From contig NC_087066.1 in assembly GCF_963678635.1 (NCBI RefSeq), forward strand, positions 62,750,282 through 62,814,281: a stretch of DNA of 64,000 nucleotides, written 5' to 3'. The notes under the pieces were generated by a model. It was not told the origin of the DNA, ran no database searches, and saw nothing but the letters and a program-made list of their open reading frames with translations. Below, one piece after another: positions 32,690 to 42,639 of the stretch (the first letter of the stretch is position 1; each line of letters begins with the position of its first letter). The translations under genes and the position numbers were made by a program. The DNA is from Symsagittifera roscoffensis. Its lineage: Eukaryota; Xenacoelomorpha; Acoela; Convolutidae.

Positions 32690-33490
32690 ACGTATATTAA
32701 TCTGCATACTTTAGCAAAATAAACGCTCTCAGCACAGTTTGTGTCGAATTTTTCTTTCGCTGGGCTTAACTGTAGGTGGCTCGCGCCAAATGGTCTGCCT
32801 CATTTTTAACACATTCTGTTTTGTTCATTTTGTTGGTTTTGGTTACCCTTGCCTCTGAGTTTCCTCTGGAGAAATGGTTTAGTTTTCTCGAAAATCCCGG
32901 ACTTCTGATTGTTTTGATGGCTGTGTATACCCCATTTGCGTGGCTGTGAATACCCCATTTGCTCTTGTTTAGTTATTGGCGTTATAGTTGATGATGATCG
33001 GAACAGATTTGTTTTTCATTGCTTTGCTATGTTCTATCTTTTTTCTCTTCTAATCGCATATTCATAAGCGTCTTGAGGGATAGAAACTAGAAGCTCGGCG
33101 GCTATCCATTCGTTTAAAATATGAGCCATAAACACGTCTCGAACCTACTCAACTTCTCTATCTGCGCAACTAGCGTGTATTGCTAGTTCTACGAAGTTAG
33201 CGTTGAATTGCTCCAACGATTTGTGTTTTTGTTGTTTTCGGCACACGAAATTATACCTATCGAACGCTACGATTTTTGTCATAAGGAAAACTTTTTCGAC
33301 TATACGCACGAGTTCTTTTGTAGTCGCTGATTGGATGTCGAGCCCCGGTCTTTTCGGTTGAAATTTTCGTTGCCCTTCCGCTCCCAGGCATAGGAAAATG
33401 TAGCTCCCTACTTTGACATCTGCATCGTCCCACGCATTTTTGTTACATAGGACGCCTTTGTCTCTGGTTTTGATAACGTTGTTTTCTCAT
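32690..33490 (-). pseudogene. Ty3/Gypsy Gag: capsid and zinc knuckle
   Basis: The frame reads WDDADVKVGSYIFLCLGAEG, then MTKIVAFDRYNFVCRKQQKH, SLEQFNANFVELAIHASCAD, a stop, VRDVFMAHILNEWIAAELL and QDAYEYAIRREK. This is the R-x-x-F...FxxRxQ...ESL.QF.A.L..LA..C capsid pattern of Ty3/Gypsy Gag. Stops occur after ADREVE (near 33145) and after RREKR (near 33038). Further on, CAESVYFAKVCR is a worn CCHC knuckle. Gag would coat the element RNA; this copy is broken. Confidence 0.87.
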
Positions 33491-33734
33491 GTCACTCTTT
33501 TCTCTTGGTTGCGGATATCGCGATTGCGTTTTTGGGGCCCTGTTTTGCTGGTAATTTTAACTTCGTAATTTGATTCAGTTGCTCGACAATTGGAGGTTTT
33601 GTTCTAAGTAAACTTTTTAACCCTTATCCCGTCCTCGGCAAACACAGCCATTTTCATCGTGGCCACCTTTTGGACCTTTCTACTGGTGGTTCTGCTGATT
33701 CTTTTTACCAGAATGTTGGGATACTCAGCGGGTT

Positions 33735-33757
33735 CTTGTATCCTGCTGACTGCGCCA
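33735..33757 (-). other. Candidate primer-binding site
   Basis: On the minus strand TGGCGCAGTCAGCAGGAT starts about 14 bases after the inferred end of the 5' LTR. A TGG start close to the LTR is expected for a tRNA primer-binding site. The primer tRNA cannot be assigned with confidence. Confidence 0.4.
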
Positions 33758-33770
33758 TATCATATCCGTG

Positions 33771-33965
33771 TGTATGACCTATTCTAGAAACTGCACGGAT
33801 TGGAATGCTAATTATATAACTGTTCAAGATTGAAAAAGTAGCTGAACCCAATACTGTGTTCTGATTGTTTGAGCATTTATGCTCACCAATACGGTTTGTC
33901 CATATCGATCAAGGCCAAATGGTTGGCCGTTAAGTGTTATAATTAGATAAATAAATACATCATGA
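33771..33965 (-). repeat. Ty3/Gypsy element, 5' LTR (conserved part)
   Basis: TGTATGACCTATTCTAGAAA, CGGATTGGAATGCTAATTAT, GCTCACCAATACGGTTTGTC and GGCCAAATGGTTGGCCGTTAA are diverged but colinear with 29895-30090. Divergence between the LTRs is high, so the insertion is old. Confidence 0.7.
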
Positions 33966-34658
33966 GGTTAAGCCAATCCGGCCGGATGACAGTATTGATC
34001 GAATGACATCCATGTATGACGTGTTTTGACAATAAACAAATATTTTATTTTTGATTTCAGACTGATGTATCTCTATGCATCACAGTTCATATTCTTCGAG
34101 ATTTTCACTTGAATTCGACCTGAGTTTTTTTTTTAAAAATACCATATTGATGTAAATTTTCAGAGTTTTTAGATTGCTTCAAATTTTTGAAAACCGAACT
34201 GAAGTCGTTCCGGCTTAAATTCCGCTGCGTTTTGTCCTAAAATCTTAATGCAGACGTGGTGAAAAAATATTGTAAAAAATGCCTACAGAATGTGAATTTG
34301 AATAAGACGACATGACACTAAGACGAAAAAGGTAGAAAGCTATTTAAAAATTTTTATCCATATTATACATATTAATTTTATTTTTATTTCAATTTTATCT
34401 GAAGTTAAATGGTTCTCATAAACAAGGCGCGTAACATGAAAAGTTAAGCGGCGAAAATCTTAACACTGTTTCTGTTTGTTCTAATGTTCAATTGTCTTCT
34501 GAAAGTCCTGTAGAAATCATAGTCGGCTTAACAGCCGTCGGCTTATATGACAAACACCGCCTGATGAGGTTGCCTTTTCATCACACTCGTGGCTGCAGTA
34601 ATTTTCAAGAAATAGTTTTCTCTCCTAGAAATTATTTCATTATTTTAACTCTGTTTAC
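33966..34658. other. Noncoding stretch, possible intron or intergenic DNA
   Basis: No repeat or ORF supported. It would be intronic if the exon at 34659-34909 is real. Confidence 0.35.
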
Positions 34659-34909
34659 CTGCAATAAGTAGATATCTGAGAGTCTGCTATAGAAAGAAGA
34701 CCATTCCCAGGGATCCTGAATTTGATCAATAATTTCAGTTTTGGCCGTCAAGTATAATTGAACATAAGGTGAATCAAACACTTCAGCTCCAATATAAAAC
34801 AGAGAAAACACCATGATAGTTTCTATCCTTCTACCGTCCCTGAATGCTTCACTATCCTTGAATAGGCTCTCTTTTGCTATTTCTCCTAAAGCAAAAAGGG
34901 GATTCATTA
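34659..34909 (-). CDS. Candidate host exon, 83 codons, unknown protein
   Basis: On the minus strand a pyrimidine-rich acceptor TTTTTGGCCCCTAG precedes the exon start at 34909. The exon ends TTGCAG at 34659 against a donor GTAAAC. It is open in one frame (a two-base split codon, then MNPLFALGEIAKES, FYIGAEVFDSPYVQLYLTA, DPWEWSSFYSRLSDIYLLQ) and ends in phase 0. The amino-acid composition is that of a globular or membrane-associated protein, and AT-richness is lower than in flanking DNA. I cannot name the family, and no partner exons are certain. The in-frame ATG near the start may be the initiator or internal. Confidence 0.45.
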
Positions 34910-35194
34910 CTAGGGGCCAAAAATTCGCATATGAATTTTATTGATTTATTTTTTATTAAGGGTGGTTATTCTTTGATATGTGGGTGGAAATAGTTCGAGG
35001 TTATTTCAAGGATTTACTTGAATTGCTCGTTTATAGCACCGAATTTTGACACGGTATTCTCGAGGTAAAGAGAATATAATGAATTAAGGGTCCAAAAAAC
35101 CAAATTTGACGACGAAATTGACCTAAAATTGACATTTAAAAACGCTAAAAACAACGATGACGACAATCATAACAAATATTAATTGGCCAAGTTC
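34910..35194. other. Noncoding stretch
   Basis: AT-rich, no feature other than the acceptor region of the candidate exon. Confidence 0.3.
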
Positions 35195-35480
35195 AGCGAA
35201 TATCAAAGTTGCACCGAATATCATTCCGCGACCGAACATTCATAGTCTGGATATGGTTTTTACACAAAATCTAAAAGTATCGCATTATAGTCAAATCAAT
35301 CTGCAAAATATTCGCGATAGTCTAGGCATGAAGTCACGACAGTCTGGCTAATAGTCGCAAATGTCTGCAGATGAAGTCTGGGACAGTCTGGAAGTTAGTG
35401 TAAAAAGCAAGTTCAAGTTTTAGCAAAGAAAATTCGCGACAGCCGCGGTTAAATTTTTTTGGTTGCTCTAGTCGTAGCCA
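35195..35480. repeat. R3 dispersed repeat, copy b
   Basis: ATATCAAAGTTGCACCGAAT, CCGCGACCGAACATTCATAG, TCTGGATATGGTTTTTACAC and AAAATCTAAAA align with 23300-23385. Repeated AGTCTG words follow. A 64-codon ORF here is a by-product. Confidence 0.6.
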
Positions 35481-36530
35481 AGGATTATCCGGTCGCGAAC
35501 GTCGCAAACATGTCTATTTGATCTACAGAGTTTAAGTTTGGAATACTCAATTACGATCGCCCAAACTTCGTTGCGTTTGTCTGGAAATACCAAAGTTAGG
35601 TCGCAATAGTCTTCACAAAAAGCCATAACTCGGCCCGAGTAAAATTGATAACAAAAACATAAAAGTCTTAAAATAGTCATCCCGAGTTTGGGGTACACAT
35701 TGGTATAAATTCAAAGTTTGTCTCAAATCTTAATTGCCCAATTGCAGCGCAACATTCTAAGGCTAAAAGAATTTTATCCATTTTGAAGTAAAACCTGGAA
35801 ATGGGAGGGACTTGAAAACGGTACGGTACGTTTTCTGGATCAACCTAAGAATCTCACCCTATAGTATCTATCAAGAAATCTTCACCTCTCTGATTAAGAA
35901 CAGTTAAGTGGCACTGAACATTTCTATTGGGAATTCTAATTTTTCTGAATTCTGATTGGTCAAAAGTTCAACTAACTTAACCTACTTAACAATCGATGAG
36001 GTATATCTAACTATTATTACCATGTCTCATTTTACTCTGATTGACTTTTTTCCATAAATGTCCGAGAACAAGTTCCAATTTCATGCCCCAGTAGCACACG
36101 TAAAGTTTCAACAAAAAAATATTTATGTGCATTATTCGATGTCTAAAAAATGAAAACTTAGCTGTATTTGCATCCTGTACCGAGCTCCCATAGATCATAA
36201 TCATTTATCTCGTCACTTTTTAGTCAGTCAGTAAAATTGCACAAAAATCTATTATATGCCATTAAAATTTTAACATTTTTAAGTGATTATAACCAATTTC
36301 AATTTTTATAGTCGGTTATAATAATTTTTTTTTGTAAAATCATTTTTAAATTTGCTTGCTTGATTTAAAATTTACCGATTAGTTTAGCTGCCGTTTATTA
36401 AGTTCCATTAGATTTTACATTTCATCCTACTATAATTTTTCATAATTGATTTATTTTTAGTTTTTTATCTGATGGCGATTAAAAGCTCGCCCTCCCTATC
36501 CCCCATCTAATCCTGCTAAATGTGGCAATT
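35481..36530. other. Noncoding stretch with weak ORFs
   Basis: Minus ORFs at 35468-35698 and 36007-36204 are unrecognised. The latter ends at a GTAATA donor-like site but lacks a convincing acceptor or domain. Confidence 0.3.
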
Positions 36531-36615
36531 AGGTGCGGATCTAGAAAGTTCATTGACGGGGGCAGATTTTCAAGACTTTTTAGGTCAATCGAATTGATTT
36601 TCTCAGATCCCATAA
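36531..36615 (-). repeat. R2 fragment
   Basis: AGGTGCGGATCTAGAAAGTT, then GGGGGCAGATTTTCAAGACT and TTTTAGGTCAATCGAATTGA correspond to the right end of R2 in reverse. Truncated. Confidence 0.6.
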
Positions 36616-37481
36616 AACACCACAAAATCATAATAATAATCATAATAAATTGTTTCTGAACCAATTATCTACACAAAATTTAAGATCAATTACTTATGAT
36701 TGATATAGGTTTGAGAGCGCATCCTAAAGTATTCAAACGAAATCTGCCGAGGGACGCCTCAGAAAGCAGAGCAGTTTGAAGTAATTCTCAACTCTTATAG
36801 TTGAAACTATACTTTTTTTGGAAATTTTAGAAGTTTTTTTACCTGAAAAAAATGACCCATGCCTCTAGAAAACAGCACTTCAATTAGCCTAATAATCCTA
36901 GTTTAAATCTACAAAATATATCAGAAAAAGAACAAACAACCCAAAATATAATTGTCAAGAAAATTATGATGAAAATGGTCCAAAATGCCCTTTGAAAGAT
37001 TATTGATAAAATCCGGATAACTTTTAAAAACTGAATTCAATTATTTAAGGATAGACCTAATCCGTAAACTTAAAGATTGCAAACAAAAATCGTATTTTGA
37101 AAAAACAGGAATAAACGACAATTTAAGATATTTTGAAAGGGTCGATAAGCTAACAATTAATGCCGTACATTAGTACTAAAGGGGAGCATTTGAATGGTTA
37201 GACCAACTCATGAGGAAGGGGATACACCCATGAGGAAGGTTATGAAAAAAGTTCTGACACTTTTTGGAAGCTTCTGGCACTCGCCGTTTTCTTTTTCAGC
37301 ATAAAACGCCATGAAAAACCGGAAAAGTATTCAGGAAACAATATGCAAGGTTTTACAGCATTGCTCACCAAGTGAAACACAAAGCGCTTGCTCCGATAGT
37401 TTCAATTTGACTTTCCAAAATTTGATTTTACAATCACACTCCTCAGTTTGAAATTAATTAAAATACAGTTGACTGAGATTG
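36616..37481. other. Noncoding stretch, nothing seen
   Basis: AT-rich, no supported feature. Confidence 0.35.
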
Positions 37482-37885
37482 CAATTGAGTGGGACAGTAC
37501 AACAGTGTCGAAGTACAACAGCGCCGAAAATGAAAACCTTGTTCAACAGTGCCGAAAATGAAAACTTTGTTCAACAGTGCCGAAAATTTGAATAAATTTT
37601 AACATATTAAGTGCGGCAATCAAAAATTAAACAGCGATCGTTTACAATCTTAAATAAAACTTTTAAGATTTTGAGCGAGAAAATTTGCAATTTAGACGTT
37701 TTGGCGCCAAAATAATTGTTTAATTTGCAGTTGCAGACATATTGGCGCCAAAATTGGAGTGATTTTCTTTGATAATTGGCGTCAGTAATTTCCCGCTCTT
37801 TAGAAAATGCGTGTAAATTATTCTGAACTTTTCCGGTCTTTTTCGGCACTGTTGTACTTCGGCACTGTTGAACTCGCCCAATTGA
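37482..37885. mobile_element. 404 bp TIR element
   Basis: Imperfect terminal inverted repeats of about 48 bases: left CAATTGAGTGGGACAGTACA then ACAGTGTCGAAGTACAACAG; right, read inverted, TCAATTGGGCGAGTTCAACA then GTGCCGAAGTACAACAGTG. A 28 bp tandem repeat (GCCGAAAATGAAAACCTTG then TTCAACAGT) sits inside the left end. Solo TIR words at 26543 and 27391 show that it is a family. No transposase. Confidence 0.75.
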
Positions 37886-38242
37886 GTCAAGGTTGAATTC
37901 CTCATATATGAGGGATCGAATGATGGAACACTAAAAATAGCTTATCAGAAATGACTTTTCAATTTAGAAAGCGGAGCGAAATATATGAAATATATGGCGC
38001 CAAAATTGGAGTGATTTTCTTTGATAATTGGCGTCAGTAATTTCCCGCTCTTTAGAAAATGCGTGTAAATTATTCTGAACTTTTCCGGTCTTTTTCGGCA
38101 CTGTTGTACTTCGGCACTGTTGAACTCGCCCAATTGAGTCAAGGTTGAATTCCTCATATATGAGGGATCGAATGATGGAACACTAAAAATAGCTTATCAG
38201 AAATGACTTTTCAATTTAGAAAGCGGAGCGAAATATATGAAA
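37743..38242. repeat. 252 bp perfect tandem duplication
   Basis: Copy 1 is 37743-37994, copy 2 is 37995-38242; no differences seen. The unit starts TGGCGCCAAAATTGGAGTG and includes the right TIR of the 37482-37885 element plus flanking DNA. A 61- or 70-codon minus ORF appears in both. It is recent, or an assembly duplication. Confidence 0.92.
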
Positions 38243-38253
38243 CGAAAGCCAAA

Positions 38254-38791
38254 AAGACTGCTCGAATCAGGGCGAAGCCCTGAATGTTCCGACTGCCCAT
38301 TAAGGTTTATGGAGCAGTAATATCATTAAAAAATTAAAAGTAATTAAACAAAATGAAAATTTTTTTTTTCAAAAATTTGAAATTATTTTATATAAATCAT
38401 CTCCCCACACGCCATAAAAAGCACAAAAGGATAGATTTCGCTACTTGTAACAAATCAATTATGGCAAATAAGCTTTGTTAAACCAATTTGGAACGATTTC
38501 TAATACGGATTAACTCTCCGCTTACGCGTTAATAGCGCGAAATTTATCGCCGGTTAATTGTCCCAAATTGGCCAAAATGGCAATCTTTAAACCCCCATAA
38601 CTTTACAAAAAATGATCACAAGTGAAATATCTTTTCAAATTTGAGCTCAGAACAACAATACCTTTCGAATGATATTTAAAAAATTCCGTCAAAAATGGCT
38701 AGTTAAAAAGTCGAAATTTGTCTGAAGAAAAAAAAACCCACCCCGAGCACAAATATTCCGTTACTTTCGTATCGAAAGTCGGAACAATAAG
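38254..38791 (+). mobile_element. R1 dispersed repeat, full copy b
   Basis: The cleanest copy. Left end AAGACTGCTCGAATCAGGG then CGAAGCCCTGA (7 bp stem, GAA loop), then ATGTTCCGACTGCC. Right end CCCCGAGCACAAATATTCC then ACTTTCGTATCGAAAGT (a second perfect stem), then CGGAACAATAAGT. It starts 11 bases after the 252 bp duplication. Confidence 0.8.
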
Positions 38792-39943
38792 TTTTTTTAA
38801 AAATGTTCAAGCCAATCTCTGAAGGGAGAGAGAAGCGTCAATACTCCCCCAGCCCCCTCCCTTGAATTCGTTTTTTGTGGTAAACGAGGTTTGTCCAAAT
38901 AGTTTATCCTAATCAATTAGAGACATATCATAGAAATTCATGCAAAATGGCTTCAAAACATTTGCAAAAAAAACAATTTTACATTTTTAAAAAATTAATC
39001 GATTATAATCCTTTATATTAGAAATTTTGCGTTCAAACTTAATTAATGTATTGGATTATCTTGACAGAAAAAAATCAATTTCAATGCAAAAAATAAAACA
39101 TTGAAATCATTTGAAAAAGATTATAGTGGACTACTATGTATTTTTCTTTGTCAGAAATAGTCGATTATTTCGACAACAAAATTGATTTTGTTGTCTGAAT
39201 ATTACATCCGTAATTGATGATAGTGGACTAGTATGTATCGGAATATCAATATAACTGATTATTATCCATTCAACGCATGGGCGCAATTTAATTTGTTCAA
39301 TTTAGTGACGCTTGCTCATAACCCAAAAAATGGGGCCTAGCTAAAGCTAGAGGTACCTGTTTGATAATTTTTGATATTAGATTTGGCTGAATATTTTTCG
39401 AGAAGCGTCAAAAAGTTTGCAAAAATGCATAAGAAATGAAAACATTGATTTTTTTGAGTGCCATAATGTTTTTGTTTAAAAATTTGTACGTTGCCGTTTA
39501 TTCCGGGGAGCTTTTCTTAACCTTTTTATAAAATTGAACCCGAAACCCAAAATTTCTAATCTGGGAGGGTAGTTTTTGAGAATATTACAAAAAATTAAAT
39601 TATTTCAAATTTAATAATGTTTGCTCACAGCCCAATAAATCGGTTTTTTGAACAAAATTTGGAAACAATTTTTTCTAGACCAAAGTTTTTTCTGCAATTT
39701 TTCTCACATATACAAAAAAAAATATTATTTTCATTTGAAGACTTAAATTTTAGACTGGTGATTGACAAAGACTTGAAAAAGTGTAAATGTCATCTTAAAT
39801 CCACAAAAGGTTTTATAACTGCACAGGAGTTCCATGAATAAAAATTGATTAAATTTGAAAATTGTTGTCAACATCTATAAAAGTTAAAAGTATTAATATA
39901 TAATCAGTTAAGAATGGATGATATTGCCATTATTCAAAAAACC
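38792..39943. other. Noncoding, member of the ATTATAATC/G-rich repeat family
   Basis: Contains repeated CGATTATAATC-like words and GAGTTCCATGAATAAAAATTG (about 39826), which recur at 42454 and 50294. No gene. Confidence 0.4.
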
Positions 39944-40012
39944 AATAAAATTTAGTGCAAATCAATTTCGTGCAAATCAATTTAGTGCAAGTCAATTTAG
40001 TGCAAATCAAAT
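39944..40012. repeat. 15 bp minisatellite
   Basis: About four units of AGTGCAAATCAATTT. In-frame peptide repeats (FSANQ, FRANQ, FSASQ) are a by-product of the multiple-of-three unit. Confidence 0.75.
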
Positions 40013-40430
40013 TTCGATTGTATTTCATTTTTGTAGAGAAGGAAAAATAAACTCCAATAAAATCGATTTAATTTCCACTTTTTTGAGATTCGTAGTTTGC
40101 ACTTCTAAAATAAATTTGGCTTATTCATTTTCAGTTTTAACTTTTTTTCTCGGCATTTTTTGTTTTTCCATTTATGCTACTCAGTTTGGTCGTTTTCAAG
40201 CAAGTTTTTTTTAAAATTTGCTTAGAAAATTTTGGCGGGATGGGGGTTTTAATAACACTGGCTGTTATCTATGTATGTCTGTGCGTATATATGTATGTTT
40301 GTGTATAACTATTTCTGACAGGAATCGCGCACTAAAAAAATCGAGTTTTTGACCAAAACTTTACAAGAATGGCATTTTTGACCTGTATTTTAATAAATTG
40401 ACGGTAAAATATCTGTCAAAACGCTTGGTG
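40013..40430. other. Noncoding, AT-rich with TATG-like words
   Basis: Contains TATGTATGTCTGTGCGTATA near 40270, a short relative of the TATG microsatellite at 50921. No gene. Confidence 0.35.
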
Positions 40431-40680
40431 TCAAGAATTGTAACGCGAGGGGGGAGGGGTGTCTGCGAGTGGGTCTGATGACTATGTAGTTGCGGGGTAA
40501 GGGACGAAGGGGGCAAACGTGGGTGGGAGGTAGCGTAAGGTGGCACAGAGCCAAAGGTTGGCGGAGGGGCGGTTGGTCTGGTGGAGGGGCGGTTTGACCG
40601 GGCTAAAGGACAAGGAGACAGTTGTTAAGAGAGTAAGGTGGCCAATGGGCAAATTTTGAGGGGGGGAAGTGTGTGAATTC
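40431..40680. repeat. G-rich purine-biased stretch
   Basis: Plus strand has many GGGG and GGAGGGG runs (for example GGGGGGAGGGGTGTC) from about 40448 to 40665. Related in style and position to the G-rich arrays at 42780 and 44450; potential quadruplex former. Confidence 0.55.
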
Positions 40681-41640
40681 TTTTGATTTGAGAAAAATTA
40701 GTTTTAGAAATCGAGTAGGCCATACACATAATAAATGCAGAAAAACTGCATCATTTTGCCGTGAAACAAAATAGTGAAATAAAATCCTTTCTAAGTGATT
40801 TAAAATGGATTATATTTAACTTTAGGTTCGATAAAACAATGGATTATAATCAATTTTTCGGTCCGTTCTGTTCTCTGATGAAAACATGGGAATCAATTAT
40901 TTCGTTAACATTTTAAGCCACAGAAGTCTATTACAATGGATTTCATTTCTTTTTTCGTTGATGAGGGTATAAATTGGCAAACACATTGTGAATAACTTTT
41001 TTGAGTAAATAAGTATTCCTAAAATTATTAAGTGCTGCTACTATTTAGTGTTCAAAATTTGATAAAGACCATCCTTCTTCGAGAGTTTTTTGGCATTAAG
41101 AAATTTCGAAGAAATCACTTATTGTTATTATGAATAAAAAGGATATATTGCCAAAAACAAAAACAAATCATCGCATTTGTGACATCGATCAGGATTATGG
41201 AGGAATAATAAATTGCTAATTTGATGATTTGAAGTTTTTCTAAACCACATTTTTGGGTTCAAGTGTTGCAGACTATGTTAAAACAAAGAAACCCGGGTCG
41301 AGTTGCTCCATTTATGTTTTGACTTTTTTGCAAATTACGGTATGTTTCGGCTTTCTCGAAGTTTTTCAAGTTGATTTATTCAATTTTGTTTTTTTTTTAC
41401 AAATCTGAACTGAAACTGGTGATATGAGACCTGATATTTGAGGAATTCGCGGTAGAAATTACTTTTTCTTGCCGCAGAAATCTTTAGCCCTTCAAAGTTT
41501 AATGGTTTCCCTCTTAAATGTCTAGTTTTGCGGTAAGAAAATATCCTCAATTAATTGTTGCTTCAGAGGTTATTTCTGAGCAGACTTTTTTTCGTCGAAA
41601 TCTAAATAATTATAATTTATCTTGAACAAAAAAATTTGTT
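40681..41640. other. Noncoding stretch, nothing seen
   Basis: AT-rich; no supported feature. Confidence 0.35.
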
Positions 41641-41880
41641 TTTCAAATATTCATGCTTGATTTATGTTTCGACTGTGCTCGTCCTTTGTTTCAAGTTTCT
41701 TGACAACAATCAGTATGTTTCAACTGTGCTGGACATACTTTTTGACATTTTTTTACCTATGTTTCTATTTTCTTGAGCAAAATTGGGTATTTTTTGACTC
41801 TCTCGACAAAAATCTGATCTGTTTCAACTGTGTGGTCGACTTGAAATTGCTTTTCGACGTCGTAATATGAGTCGCATAAT
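41641..41880. repeat. Small, worn island of the 22 bp minisatellite
   Basis: TTTATGTTTCGACTGTGCTCG and GTATGTTTCAACTGTGCTGG words, the same motif as the main array at 53090-56720. The 68-codon ORF here is a by-product. Confidence 0.6.
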
Positions 41881-42639
41881 TGCACTAGCTCAATTTTCTA
41901 AGTCGAAACAAAATTCGAGTACCTCGACCCAGAAAACATCCTTAATTCTATAAACAGATTTGAAGGAAATATACATTATCAAGTTAGTTTCGCAATCAGA
42001 TATTAAAACATTTGAGATAAAAGTGAATGCATCGGAAATATGCCAAACGCAATTGAGCCCTTAAATATTTTGCGATGAGATTTTGCTCAATAGTATAAAA
42101 AGTTTATTCTAGCTATGCTCTTCATCAGAAAATTTTCATCAAATATGTCATTTTGAGAGAAAATCTTGTAATTGTTTTCTTGTTTGGTCCCGTGACAAAA
42201 ATAGTTTATATTATTGGTCCCGATTTTTCCTAAAATCAAAAGCCAGCATGCAATGGAACCTACGCAATGGAGTTAGGATCCACAATCGTACCCGGTAAGG
42301 TTAAGAGATCTGATCTCATAATAACTTAGAGAATTTAAATTGCTTCTGTGAGACCCTAGCCCACATATAATACACAGTCTGTCACATATTATGGTCACAA
42401 CATTTTTGAGTAATCAAACAAAAAAAACTATTATCAAAAACTTTTCCCGCATTGGAGTTCCATGAATACAAATCAATTATATTTAAATTTCATTGTCAAT
42501 GACCATAAAAGGGAAAAAAAAACGATTGTAATCAGTTTATAAAACGATTATATATTTTTTAATTTTTTGTGGCAACAAAGCTATTCTTAGTTAATCGTAA
42601 ACATTTTTGTCAACTTTTTTTGAGATGCAGTTTTCAACG
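41881..42639. other. Noncoding stretch
   Basis: Contains GGAGTTCCATGAATACAAAT (about 42454) and CGATTGTAATCAG, shared with 39826 and 50294; otherwise nothing. Confidence 0.4.

Larger units (their letters stand above)
29895..33965 (-). mobile_element. Ty3/Gypsy LTR retrotransposon, internally deleted
   Basis: Two related direct repeats (29895 to about 30090 and 33771 to about 33965), both starting TGTATGA on the plus strand, flank a minus-strand interior. In order it holds Gag capsid (about 33490-33050), a worn CCHC zinc knuckle (about 32735-32690), a short Pol stretch, the end of RT, RNase H (about 31930-31660), the post-RNase H tether (about 31660-31480) and an in-frame 3' ORF (30534-30960). 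The protease, most of RT and the integrase core are missing. In-frame stops and frameshifts are present. It is a non-functional copy of about 4.1 kb. Confidence 0.85.
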
